The notes below the pieces were generated by a model. That model did no database searches. It was not told where the DNA came from and worked only from the letters and a program-made list of their open reading frames with translations. A stretch of DNA of 64,000 bases from an uncultured Clostridia bacterium (GTDB taxonomy: Bacteria > Bacillota > Clostridia > Oscillospirales > CAG-272), in NCBI GenBank assembly GCA_947631765.1, contig CANRMP010000002.1, forward strand, positions 1 to 64,000, in the 5' to 3' direction. The position numbers were made by a program, and so were the translations under genes. Below, piece by piece: positions 17,061-25,452 of this stretch (position 1 is the first letter of the stretch; each line of letters opens with the position of its first letter).

Positions 17061-17349
17061 GAAGATATTTTCAGCGAAATAGACTATTAATGCACAAATA
17101 TAGGGGGTGTTTCGGGGTGTGAGTTAAGCTATTTTTCACAAAAAAGGTGAAAATGCACAAAAAACACTTTTCAAAAACTCGCACAGCTGCGCGCTTTTTT
17201 TCACAGACGAGTTAATGATTCATTCCTTATTTTGATAGTATTTGGGGTATTCAAGAAGGGAAGAAGCGTGAACACATTGCCGCGCCGCGGAGAATAGAGT
17301 ATGAACAAATTCATATTTTTTTAAAAATTGATAGCTTTGAAAAAGTATA
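17061..17349. other. Non-coding spacer in the lipoprotein array
   Basis: AT-rich spacer with no supported gene. It holds a small inverted repeat, TATGAA-N4-TTCATA, near 17299-17314, which includes another GTTCATA copy not placed next to any -10 box, and a short GC palindrome (CCGCGCCGCGG) near 17280-17290. Nothing else is recognised. Confidence 0.4.
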
Positions 17350-17500
17350 GAAGCGCGGCAACATGAAGAACCGCCGGAGGCGGTATGAAGAATGAAGCAT
17401 TGCCTGCGGCAACATTAAGCGCGCAAAGCGTGCATATCGTATCACTTGACCGCCGCGCGCCGCGCGTCGGTCAAACATCATTAGCTAAGCGATATCATTA
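17350..17500. repeat. Mosaic palindromic repeat, copy 2
   Basis: Shares AATGAAGCATTGCCT, TTGACCGCCGCGC and ATCATTAGC-x-AAGCGA with copy 1 at 15258-15402, in the same order and orientation. Added hairpins include ACCGCCGGAGGCGGT. It lies at the matching place, between a lipoprotein terminator and the next promoter. Confidence 0.65.
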
Positions 17501-17501
17501 C

Positions 17502-17531
17502 AAAATTTCCGGAGCGGGAAGCGCTCCGGAA
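17502..17531 (-). terminator. Terminator of array lipoprotein 4
   Basis: TTCCGGAGCG (17507-17516) pairs with CGCTCCGGAA (17522-17531); ATTTT follows on the minus strand. Confidence 0.82.
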
Positions 17532-17538
17532 GTTTTAT

Positions 17539-18225
17539 TTAGTTTACTGCTACAGCTGTAAGAGAAACGTTACCGCCGTTAGACTGTTCTGCTTTGAGAA
17601 CGATTGTGATTTCATCGCCTTCGTAGCTCTCAAGGTTAACAGTAACAAGTGCCATCTGAGCGTCGCCGCCGGCAGTCGCAACCTCCAATGAGCCGCGATC
17701 ATCCATATCTGCATCATAAACTGTGAGCTTGTTTGTTGCGTTCCAGGCACCGACAAGAAGGACAATGGTCTTGCAGCCTGCGGTCTTGACAGTGACGACT
17801 ATTTCGCCGGAGTTGTAGCCGTGGATTTGTTCCTCAGCTGCCTCGGTGTTTGTACCGTTTGTCCAGGAAACGGGAGCCTTGTTGTCAAAGTGAGCCTGTC
17901 CGCCGCCAAAGTCTGTATCGACAATGTCCTCAGCGTCCTTCATGTAGTCGTTGGCGTCAGAGTAATATTCCCAATACTTTGTTCCTACTTCGGTGAGGTT
18001 GAGCGGGTCGACATAAGAAGGAGTAATACCGACCATTCCTTCTGCGATTTCGGGCTTGTCGGGTCCGGGCGCTTCGGTTGCCGAAGAAGAACTGCTTGTG
18101 GGCGCGGGGGTGGTTGTCTTGGGTGTGGTTGTGGAGCCGCTGTCATTTGAACCTGTGCAGGAGAATGCAACGGCTGCTACCATGAGAATTGCAAGTAAAA
18201 GCGCGATGAATCTGAAATTTTTCAT
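17539..18225 (-). CDS. Array lipoprotein 4, closest to the GH31 C-terminal module
   Basis: 228 residues: signal peptide MKNFRFIALLLAILMVAAVA ending AFSC, a Thr/Pro/Ser linker, then the module. Its blocks NLTEVGTKYWEYY, DFGGGQAHFDNKAPVSW, GAWNATNKLTVYDAD and NGGNVSLTAVAVN match the end of the GH31 protein next door more closely than those of the other array members. The simplest reading is that this gene arose from the GH31 C-terminus, or the reverse, and that the others followed by duplication. It has an array-type promoter, ribosome site GAAAGGA and its own terminator. Probably a surface-anchored free-standing binding module; ligand unknown. Confidence 0.8.
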   Translation of the reverse strand: MKNFRFIALLLAILMVAAVAFSCTGSNDSGSTTTPKTTTPAPTSSSSSATEAPGPDKPEIAEGMVGITPSYVDPLNLTEVGTKYWEYYSDANDYMKDAEDIVDTDFGGGQAHFDNKAPVSWTNGTNTEAAEEQIHGYNSGEIVVTVKTAGCKTIVLLVGAWNATNKLTVYDADMDDRGSLEVATAGGDAQMALVTVNLESYEGDEITIVLKAEQSNGGNVSLTAVAVN

Positions 18226-18280
18226 ATTGATTCCTTTCTGTTTTTGATTTTCGGTTTTTGGTTTGTGATTTTATTGGGTT

Positions 18281-18348
18281 TATGAACAATTTCTATTATA
18301 CAGATAATTGTGAACACAATATAAATTCTCAAACAATAAATTATGAAC
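18281..18348 (-). promoter_or_regulatory. Array-type promoter of lipoprotein 4, with an extra heptamer
   Basis: On the minus strand, GTTCATA (plus 18342-18348), 26 bases, GTTCACA (plus 18309-18315), 8 bases, TATAAT (plus 18295-18300). A third GTTCATA (plus 18281-18287) lies just downstream of the -10 box. No -35 consensus. Confidence 0.68.
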
Positions 18349-18380
18349 GCAGCGCCTTATCGGCAAATTTTGACTTGAAT

Positions 18381-21300
18381 TTATTTTACGGCAATAGCGG
18401 TGAGCGATACGTTACCGCCGTTTGAGTTTGTAGCCTCAAAGAAAATCTTAATTGTCTGACCCTTATATTCCGAAAGGTCAACAGTCAAAAATACGAGCTT
18501 TGCCTTGTCTGTGCCGACCGCAATATCAAGTGACTCAAGCGGAACGTTGTTTTCGCCGTAAACTGTCATTCTGTTTGTGGCGTTCCACGCGCCTGTCATA
18601 AGCTTTAAAGTAGTGCATCCCGCTGTGCTAACCGTTACGGTTATGCTTTTTGCGTTGTAGCCCTCGGGAGTCTCCTTTGAAGTTTCTGTCGCGCCGTCGC
18701 TCCATTTAACCGAGGTAGGGTTGTCAAAGTGCGCCTGTCCGCCGTCCTGAAATTCGGAGTTGACTATATCGTCGGCATTTGCCTTGTTATCGTTTGAGGG
18801 ACCATAGTATTCCCAATATTTTGTGCCGTCGGCGGTGAGGTCAAATGCGTCCTCGCCCGCGTCCTTAACGTCAACTATCGACTTTGAGGGGGTGGGGTCG
18901 ACCGGGTCGACCTCCTCGACAGAGCCGTCTGAGGCGGTAACTGCCGAGAAGGTGATATTTTCACCGGTGAGCAGGGAATAGGTGATATAAATTTCGCTTT
19001 CGGTCTCAGACTGACAATCGATATTTATCATTCTGTAGAAGTTCGTGTTGATATCGCCGAAGGTTAAGGTCTTGGCGTTGCCCGCTCTGTCGCGTACCGT
19101 CAGCTTTGCAACCGACCTGTAGCCGCCGAGATATACCTGATAGTGGGTCTTGTCGGGAGTTACCTTGAGAGTAATTTCGAAGATGTGGTTGGTAACCGTG
19201 CCGTTCGTAGAGGAGCCGATCTCGCGTATATCGCCGTCCTGCCAGGATATTGTATAGTTGTCGTTAAACTGATAGAAGGAGCCTATTGTCGAAAGGTCGC
19301 CTACAAGGTGATTTTCTATGTTCTTGCGAATTACCGACTCGGTGTTGATTGTTCCGAACACTGCCCAGTCCTTGTTGCCAAGAGATGTAAGGTTGGGAGC
19401 GGTTGAAGCCTTTACAAGCTTTTCAACGCTGACGTCAAGATTTGCGTTTGTCCTGTCGTATTCGGTATTGGTTCTGTCCTCGGTTGTCGATTCGAAGGTG
19501 AAAACAACCGTGCTCATGTCGGTGATATTGGAGCTGAAGGTTATTTCGTATACAGTGTTGTCGAGCATTCCGCCGCTTATTGCGAAGGGCTTTGCCTTTT
19601 CGTCCTTGTTAAGGGTCTTAAAGTCAACCGCACTGCCGTTAACCGTTACGGATTTCAGCGCGCCCCAGTCGGCTCTGCCGTGAATACGCGCGGTGTAGTT
19701 ACGCGAGGTGAAGGCAAGCTTTCCTTCAAAGGAGCCGTTTGCGGGGTTAACCGTCAAGGTTACGGTGTTTTTGTCCTTTGAGCCTTCAAGGGTTATATCT
19801 GTTGTGCGGAACTTTCCGTCCTTGTAAGCCACGGTTTCGGTGTCGTCCTCGTAAAGAGTGAAGGAGGATTTGTAGCTTGTGCTCGGGTAAAGGTCAAGAG
19901 TTAAGTGGCTCCAGTCCTTCTCGCTTGTGTTCTTCATGTTGTCTGCAAGTGCAAGCACCGTACCCATGCGAACGAAAATCGGGGAGGTCTCAAGCCCGTG
20001 AGAAACGGTAACAGTCGCCGGTCCCACAAAGGTTTCGCCCGTCCAGACGTCCATCCATTCGCCGTCGGGTATAAACACGTCGCGCGAGAGCTTTGCAAGA
20101 GAATTGAGGGTCATATAAATGTGCGCATAGTTGCCCGCGTCAAAGTATTCAATCTTTATGCTGTGGGTCGAATTTGCTTCAAGCGGGTCGGAATACAGAT
20201 ATCTGTCGTATACGCTCCAGCCGTTAATTACCAGCTTATCGTCAATATAAACTCTGACTCCGTCGTCTGCAAACATTCTTATAACGCAGTCATCACTTCC
20301 TACAACTATATCGCCTGTCCAGCGGATAGAGAAGTTGTCGACAACCGACAAGCCTTGGGGACCGTCCGCAACCCAGTCAAAATAGATGTTCTTGTCATAG
20401 CGGGTAACGGTGGGTTCGCCCGACATATTTCTGTTTGAGAAGTACTCGCCGTAAAGTCCCTCATTGCCGTTTGACTCAAAATGCGTTTCTTTGTCGGCGG
20501 GGTAGCTGTCGGAAAGTGGAGCGATAAGCAGGCTGTCGCCGAGCAGATACTCGTCATTGGCGTCTGCTTCCGCGTACTCGGGGTAAAGAACGTCAAGTCT
20601 CTTAACCAAGGGAAGACCTGTTGAATAGTTTTTGTACGCCATAGCGTAGTAGAGGGGAAGGAGCCTGTAACGCATGTCAACATATGTATGCGTTACCGCC
20701 TCAGCCGTTTCACCGAACAGCCAGGGCATTCTCGAATAAGGCTTAGTACAGTGCACGCGGCAAATAGGTGAAAGCGCACCGTATTGCAGCCATCTTACGT
20801 ACATATCGGGGGACACGTCGCTTGTGTGTCCGCCAAGGTCAGAGCTCATGTAGGGAATACCAAGCTCTGCTCCGCCGTAAATTATGTCAAATATCTCGGC
20901 GGCAAGCGAATCTGCGCCCGTTCCGATATCGCCCGTCCATTGCAGAGTATAGCGGTGAGCGGCAATGTCGGAGGCGTTAGTCAGATTTCCGTTCCAAATT
21001 CCGTCGACGTTTGCCATAATCAGTCCGCGGCGTGCGTACTCGCCGATATCTGTTATGCTATTGTAATAATCCTCGGTTATCCACTGGAAAGCGTACATAC
21101 CGGAGGCGTAAATCGAGATGTCATTGTCAATGGGCTTTAACGAAACGCTCCAGTTGCGGTCATACCACCAAGCGTCAAGCCCGAGAGAAAGAATCAGCTT
21201 TAGATTTTTGTTTCGATACTCAACCTCTTTTTTGTCAAGCAGGTTGGTAGTTCCGGCGGTAGGCTCGGGGTGGTCGTTAAATACGATATTAACGCCCTTT

Positions 21301-22181
21301 TCGTGTGCCTTTTCAAGAAAGTCCGCCATGTTGGGGAAGTAATTTTTGTTTATTGTGTAGCCTGTTCCGCTGCTTGCGTCTCTCCAGTCGGTGTCAATGA
21401 CAAGCACGTCAATAGAGTAACCTCTGTCAAGATAATCGTCAATCTGTTGAAGCGCGGTTGTTGCGGAATAAGCGTACCATCTCGAATCCCAATATCCGAG
21501 CATCTTAAGGGTTATAAGCTCGGAGGAGCCTGTAAGCTTCGTGAAATCCTTTGTGAAGGTCTCATAGCTTCCCTGAGGCAGGAAAACAAAGGTATCCGTG
21601 GCGTCGTTTGAGAGATCCCAGCCGTTGTTTCTCTTATACTCCTCCATAACGGAGTATCCGTTTTCGGAGGGGATAACGCGGGGAGCGTCAGTAAAATACC
21701 AGGAGTTCAGCTCATCCGACGGGGAGGGCAGGTAAACGCTCGCTTTCGTGTCGGTCTCGTAGCGCCAAAGCTCCTCATCCTGTCTGCTTGTTATGTAGAC
21801 GTCTTTAAGGGTCTTTGCTTTTTCGGGTATGTAGATTTTGTAAGCGTTTGCGGTGATAACCGTCACGCCGTCCGTTGTGCTTGTTTCATAAGCTACCTTG
21901 TCCCAGTTTGTGCGCTTTGTGACATGGAACGAGGGTCTGTCCTCAAAGCCCTTGGGACCCTTAACCTCAAGTCTTACGATGGTGTCGGAGAGAAGCTGTA
22001 CTCTCACGTTTCCGACAGTCACCGATTCGGGAGGCGTTCCGGGGTCTTGCGGCTCGGGGGTGTCCGGTGGATTTGTTTCTGATGTTGTCGTGTTACTTGT
22101 TTCTTCCGTTGTTTTCTTGCATCCGGCAAGCAGGCCGCAAAGCATTGAAAAGGTAAGCAGAATAAGCAAAAATCTTTTCAT
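18381..22181 (-). CDS. GH31 family glycosidase lipoprotein with PA14 insertion and two C-terminal array-type modules
   Basis: 1266 residues. Signal peptide ends LLAGC (canonical lipobox), then a Thr/Pro linker and a beta-sandwich N-domain. The GH31 barrel spans about residues 220-560: DAWWYDRNW near 340 holds the probable nucleophile Asp, QWTGDIGTG near 415 the acid/base Asp, followed by SDLGGHTSD and RVHCTKPYSR. A PA14 domain (about 579-695; EYFSNRNMSGEP, FADDGVRVYIDDK) interrupts the C-terminal beta domains. Two tandem modules end the chain: one from about 932 (LTSLGNKDWAVFG) and one from about 1110 (FDLTADGTKYWEYYG). The second matches array lipoprotein 4. GH31 enzymes act on alpha-glucosides, alpha-xylosides or related sugars; specificity is not clear. 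Ribosome site AAGGAG. No terminator is seen before lipoprotein 4, so some read-through is possible. Confidence 0.9.
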   Translation of the reverse strand: MKRFLLILLTFSMLCGLLAGCKKTTEETSNTTTSETNPPDTPEPQDPGTPPESVTVGNVRVQLLSDTIVRLEVKGPKGFEDRPSFHVTKRTNWDKVAYETSTTDGVTVITANAYKIYIPEKAKTLKDVYITSRQDEELWRYETDTKASVYLPSPSDELNSWYFTDAPRVIPSENGYSVMEEYKRNNGWDLSNDATDTFVFLPQGSYETFTKDFTKLTGSSELITLKMLGYWDSRWYAYSATTALQQIDDYLDRGYSIDVLVIDTDWRDASSGTGYTINKNYFPNMADFLEKAHEKGVNIVFNDHPEPTAGTTNLLDKKEVEYRNKNLKLILSLGLDAWWYDRNWSVSLKPIDNDISIYASGMYAFQWITEDYYNSITDIGEYARRGLIMANVDGIWNGNLTNASDIAAHRYTLQWTGDIGTGADSLAAEIFDIIYGGAELGIPYMSSDLGGHTSDVSPDMYVRWLQYGALSPICRVHCTKPYSRMPWLFGETAEAVTHTYVDMRYRLLPLYYAMAYKNYSTGLPLVKRLDVLYPEYAEADANDEYLLGDSLLIAPLSDSYPADKETHFESNGNEGLYGEYFSNRNMSGEPTVTRYDKNIYFDWVADGPQGLSVVDNFSIRWTGDIVVGSDDCVIRMFADDGVRVYIDDKLVINGWSVYDRYLYSDPLEANSTHSIKIEYFDAGNYAHIYMTLNSLAKLSRDVFIPDGEWMDVWTGETFVGPATVTVSHGLETSPIFVRMGTVLALADNMKNTSEKDWSHLTLDLYPSTSYKSSFTLYEDDTETVAYKDGKFRTTDITLEGSKDKNTVTLTVNPANGSFEGKLAFTSRNYTARIHGRADWGALKSVTVNGSAVDFKTLNKDEKAKPFAISGGMLDNTVYEITFSSNITDMSTVVFTFESTTEDRTNTEYDRTNANLDVSVEKLVKASTAPNLTSLGNKDWAVFGTINTESVIRKNIENHLVGDLSTIGSFYQFNDNYTISWQDGDIREIGSSTNGTVTNHIFEITLKVTPDKTHYQVYLGGYRSVAKLTVRDRAGNAKTLTFGDINTNFYRMINIDCQSETESEIYITYSLLTGENITFSAVTASDGSVEEVDPVDPTPSKSIVDVKDAGEDAFDLTADGTKYWEYYGPSNDNKANADDIVNSEFQDGGQAHFDNPTSVKWSDGATETSKETPEGYNAKSITVTVSTAGCTTLKLMTGAWNATNRMTVYGENNVPLESLDIAVGTDKAKLVFLTVDLSEYKGQTIKIFFEATNSNGGNVSLTAIAVK

Positions 22182-22211
22182 GACATACTCCTTGCTATTT
22201 TATTTGATTTT

Positions 22212-22241
22212 AGTATACCATCGACTGCAACTCATTGTCAA
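22212..22241 (-). promoter_or_regulatory. Promoter of the GH31 gene
   Basis: On the minus strand, TTGACA (plus 22236-22241), 18-base spacer, TATACT (plus 22212-22217). It is a conventional promoter without GTTCATA repeats, unlike the small lipoproteins. Confidence 0.7.
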
Positions 22242-22322
22242 GAACAAATCTTACTTTAACCTGAACAATTTTTACCTGCCATTGATTTTTCAAAAGGTGC
22301 TTCGAAAAAATTCACAAAGCGA

Positions 22323-22351
22323 TTGACTTAACATAAAAAGTGTGTTATAAT
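22323..22351 (+). promoter_or_regulatory. Promoter of the SCIFF operon
   Basis: TTGACT at 22323-22328, 17-base spacer, TATAAT at 22346-22351; CGGAGG follows at 22365-22370. Confidence 0.8.
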
Positions 22352-22378
22352 GTAAAAAAATATGCGGAGGAAATGAAA

Positions 22379-22537
22379 ATGAAGCGTATCAAGACCTTAA
22401 ATACAAAGAAGCTTTGCGAGAGCGCAAAGAACGGCGGATGCGGCGAATGCCAAACTTCCTGCCAGTCCGCCTGCAAGACAAGCTGCGGAGTTGCAAATCA
22501 AAAATGCGAAAACAAGAAGCAGTCCGAGGTTAAATAA
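22379..22537 (+). CDS. scfA: SCIFF ranthipeptide precursor
   Basis: Precursor of 52 residues for the 'six cysteines in forty-five' peptide conserved across Clostridia. It starts MKRIKTLNTKKL, followed by the cysteine-rich core CGECQTSCQSACKTSC and a seventh region Cys near residue 43. I count seven cysteines (13, 21, 24, 28, 32, 36, 43), one more than the family name, the extra one being Cys13. In known systems the maturase links cysteine sulfurs to backbone carbons of other residues (thioethers). The start at 22379 is eight bases after CGGAGG; the in-frame ATG at 22373 is too close. The maturase gene follows. The mature peptide's role is not settled. Confidence 0.93.
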   Translation: MKRIKTLNTKKLCESAKNGGCGECQTSCQSACKTSCGVANQKCENKKQSEVK

Positions 22538-22668
22538 TTTCGAACTGCGGCGCGGGGTAAAGATTTTACGGCAATTTCACGCGGCTCGCTTTTATATTCG
22601 AAATATGAAAGCGTGCGGTGCGGCTGTATTTTCTCTCCCCGCCGAGCTTTTTTTATTTCGGAGTGAAA

Positions 22669-24075
22669 ATGATCCACAGATATAAACTGTTTAACATGAA
22701 TATAGTGCTTGACGTCTACTCGGGCGCGGTACACGTCGTTGACGATGTCGCATACGATATTATCGGAATGTATGAAGAGTACCCGAAAGACGTTATAGTC
22801 GAAAAAATCCTTGAAGCCTACAAGGGGCAAGAGGACATAACAAGAGAGAGCGTTCTTGAATGTATATCCGACGTAAAGGAGCTGGTTGACTACGGCTCGC
22901 TTTTTGCCCCCGACAGCTACGAAAATATGGCGGGCGAGCTTAAGAAAAGGAGCGAGGGGGTAATTAAGGCGCTTTGCCTTCACGTTGCCCACACCTGCAA
23001 TCTTGACTGCTCGTATTGCTTTGCAAGTCAGGGCAAATATCACGGCAAAAGAGCGCTGATGAGCCTTGAGGTCGCAAAGCGCGCAATTGATTTTCTTATC
23101 GAAAATTCCAAGGGGCGCACAAACCTTGAGGTCGACTTTTTCGGCGGCGAGCCGCTTATGAATTTCGAGGTCGTAAAAGAAACCGTAAAGTACGCAAGAG
23201 AACGTGAAAAAGAGTGCAAAAAGAATTTCCGCTTCACGCTCACCACAAACGGTATGCTTATTGACAAAGAGGTTATAGACTTTGCAAATAGTGAAATGAG
23301 CAACGTAGTTCTCAGCCTTGACGGTAGACGTGAGGTGCACGACCGTTTCAGAGTCGACCGCTCGGGAAAGGGAAGCTATGATGTGATAGTTCCCAAATTT
23401 CAGGAAATGGTCAAGGCGCGGGGCGGCAAAAACTACTACATACGTGGCACCTTCACGCACTTTAACACCGATTTTACAAATGATATACAGCAGATGCTCG
23501 ACCTCGGATTCAGGGAGCTGAGCATGGAGCCGGTTGTCTCCTCACCAAACGAGCCGGCGGCACTCAAGGAAGAGGATTTGCCGATTCTTTTTGGAGAGTA
23601 CGAAAAGCTTGCCGCAATGGTGCTTGATAAAAGGAAGGAAGGAGACCCGTTTAATTTCTATCACTACATGATAGACCTTCAAGGCGGACCCTGCATATAC
23701 AAGCGAATTTCGGGCTGCGGCTCGGGAAGCGAGTACATGGCGGTCACCCCGACGGGCGAGCTATACCCCTGCCACCAATTTGTGGGAATTGAAAAATTCA
23801 AACTCGGAACCGTTTTTGAGGGAGTCACAAACAAAGAGGCGCAGTCGGAATTTATCGCCTGCAACGTCTACTCCCGCCCCGAATGTAAGGACTGCTGGGC
23901 AAAGCTTTACTGCTCGGGAGGTTGCGCCGCAAACGCGTACAACGCCACGGGAAGGGTGAGCGGAGTTTACAAATACGGCTGTGAGCTTTTTAAAAAGAGA
24001 ATGGAGTGCGCCATAATGCTTGAAGCGCACAGAGAGCTTTTTGAGGACGAAAACGAGCCTGAAAATGAAGAGTAA
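22669..24075 (+). CDS. scfB: Radical SAM SCIFF maturase (SPASM domain)
   Basis: 468 residues. It installs thioether crosslinks in the SCIFF peptide. The N-terminal region (about 1-90) looks like a peptide-recognition domain. The radical SAM motif is CNLDCSYC, with SAM-binding FFGGEP further on. The C-terminal SPASM region has many Cys for auxiliary iron-sulfur clusters: CGSGSEYMAVTPTGELYPC, then CKDCWAKLYCSGGC and a late Cys in KYGCELF. I start at ATG 22669, five bases after GGAG (22660-22663), since sequence further upstream lacks a site. The 131-base gap after scfA shows no gene. Overlaps the next gene by 11 bases. Confidence 0.94.
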   Translation: MIHRYKLFNMNIVLDVYSGAVHVVDDVAYDIIGMYEEYPKDVIVEKILEAYKGQEDITRESVLECISDVKELVDYGSLFAPDSYENMAGELKKRSEGVIKALCLHVAHTCNLDCSYCFASQGKYHGKRALMSLEVAKRAIDFLIENSKGRTNLEVDFFGGEPLMNFEVVKETVKYAREREKECKKNFRFTLTTNGMLIDKEVIDFANSEMSNVVLSLDGRREVHDRFRVDRSGKGSYDVIVPKFQEMVKARGGKNYYIRGTFTHFNTDFTNDIQQMLDLGFRELSMEPVVSSPNEPAALKEEDLPILFGEYEKLAAMVLDKRKEGDPFNFYHYMIDLQGGPCIYKRISGCGSGSEYMAVTPTGELYPCHQFVGIEKFKLGTVFEGVTNKEAQSEFIACNVYSRPECKDCWAKLYCSGGCAANAYNATGRVSGVYKYGCELFKKRMECAIMLEAHRELFEDENEPENEE

Positions 24076-25423
24076 TACCCCGATTTATGATTTTTTGTCC
24101 GATTATGCGAAGAAAAACGCCGTCAGAGCGCACATGCCGGGGCACAAGGGACAAAGTCCCTTTGACCGATGCGGCGTTTCAAAGTACGATATAACCGAGA
24201 TTGAGGGCGCCGACGTGCTATACTCCTCGCACGGAATTATAAGGGAGAGCGAGGAGCTGTCTGCAAGCCTTTTCGGCGCCGGACGAACTCTCTACTCAAC
24301 CGAGGGCTCCTCCTTGTCAATTCGCGCAATGCTTTATCTTTTATCGCTTTACGCCCAAAGATTCGGTAAAGAGCGGATAATTGCCGCCGGAAGAAATGCG
24401 CACATCAGCTTTGTAAATTCCTGCGCCCTGCTTGATTTTGATGTAAAATGGCTCTATCCCGAAAGCTCGCAAAGCGTCATAAGCTGTAAAATCACCCCCG
24501 AAGAGCTTGACGCCTTCCTATTAAATATGAAAGAGAAGCCGTGCGCCGTGTACATCACAAGCCCCGATTATCTGGGCAACATTGCCGATATTGAAGGGCT
24601 CTCAAGGGTGTGCAAAAAGCACTCGGTACTGCTTTTGGTCGACAACGCGCACGGGGCGTACCTTGCCTTTCTTGAGGGCTCGCCTCACCCTATAAGGCAG
24701 GGATGCGATATGTGCTGTGATTCGGCGCACAAAACTCTGCCCGCGCTGACGGGCGGCGCTTATCTTCATATATCAAGAGACGCGCCGAAAATGTTTGCCG
24801 AAAACGCCGAAAGGGCAATGGCGCTTTTTGCCTCGACAAGCCCCTCATACCTTATTCTTGCCTCGCTCGACCTTTTAAGGGCAAATATTAACTCGGAATA
24901 TTATAAAAAGCTGTCCGATTTTACAATAAAGCTTGAAGGTCTGAAACAGTTTGTTTCAGGTATAGGGCTTAAACTTGTCGGTAATGAGAAATTAAAGCTG
25001 ACTCTTTCTCCCAAATCCTTCGGCTATACCGGCACAGAGCTTGCAAAAGCTCTCAGCCTGCAAAACGTTTTCTGCGAATTTGCCGACCCGGATTTTGTCG
25101 TTTTGATGTTCTCGCCCGAAAATTCGGATGCTGACCTTTTTAAAGTTAAGGTAGCTTTCGAAAATCTTGAAAGGCGAGCGGAAATTTTAACGGCTCCTCC
25201 CGCCCTGCCGCGCCCGAAAAGCGTGATGTCAATGAAGGAGGCGCTCTTTTCGAACTCTCATGAAATTCCGACCTCCGATGCGCTCGGTGAGGTTCTCGCT
25301 TCTGCCGAGATATCCTGCCCGCCGGCTGTGTCCTTGGCGGTTGCGGGGGAGGTAATCGACAATGAGGTATTAAATAGCATGGAATATTACGGAATAAAAA
25401 AATGTCGGGTGGTAATAAAATAA
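24065..25423 (+). CDS. Orn/Lys/Arg decarboxylase family PLP enzyme
   Basis: 452 residues, fold-type I PLP enzyme of the bacterial ornithine/lysine/arginine decarboxylase family, in the short form lacking the N-terminal wing domain. Marks: RAHMPGHKG at the start, LYSTEGSSLSIRAML, VDNAHGAYLAF (PLP-contacting Asp), and DSAHKTLPALTGG with the Schiff-base lysine. It would make a polyamine or cadaverine in the cytoplasm, substrate undetermined. ATG 24065 lies inside the end of scfB, in another frame, so translation is coupled; an upstream in-frame start (24020) would lie deeper within scfB. The pairing with SCIFF genes is probably just an operon convenience. Confidence 0.87.
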   Translation: MKSNTPIYDFLSDYAKKNAVRAHMPGHKGQSPFDRCGVSKYDITEIEGADVLYSSHGIIRESEELSASLFGAGRTLYSTEGSSLSIRAMLYLLSLYAQRFGKERIIAAGRNAHISFVNSCALLDFDVKWLYPESSQSVISCKITPEELDAFLLNMKEKPCAVYITSPDYLGNIADIEGLSRVCKKHSVLLLVDNAHGAYLAFLEGSPHPIRQGCDMCCDSAHKTLPALTGGAYLHISRDAPKMFAENAERAMALFASTSPSYLILASLDLLRANINSEYYKKLSDFTIKLEGLKQFVSGIGLKLVGNEKLKLTLSPKSFGYTGTELAKALSLQNVFCEFADPDFVVLMFSPENSDADLFKVKVAFENLERRAEILTAPPALPRPKSVMSMKEALFSNSHEIPTSDALGEVLASAEISCPPAVSLAVAGEVIDNEVLNSMEYYGIKKCRVVIK

Positions 25424-25452
25424 AAATACCTTTCTTTTCGGAGGAAAATAAA

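Noticed and set aside
15090-18348. GTTCATA as the -35 box of an alternative sigma
   Set aside because: It is only 8 bases from TATAAT, too close for a -35, and a second copy lies 33 bp further up. An activator site fits better.
15090-18348. GTTCATA repeats as LytTR or VirR boxes
   Set aside because: LytTR sites have about a 21-bp period and VirR boxes a different consensus; here the period is 33 bp.
22498-23460. 320-codon frame opposite scfB
   Set aside because: scfB is strongly supported; the opposite frame has no recognisable features.
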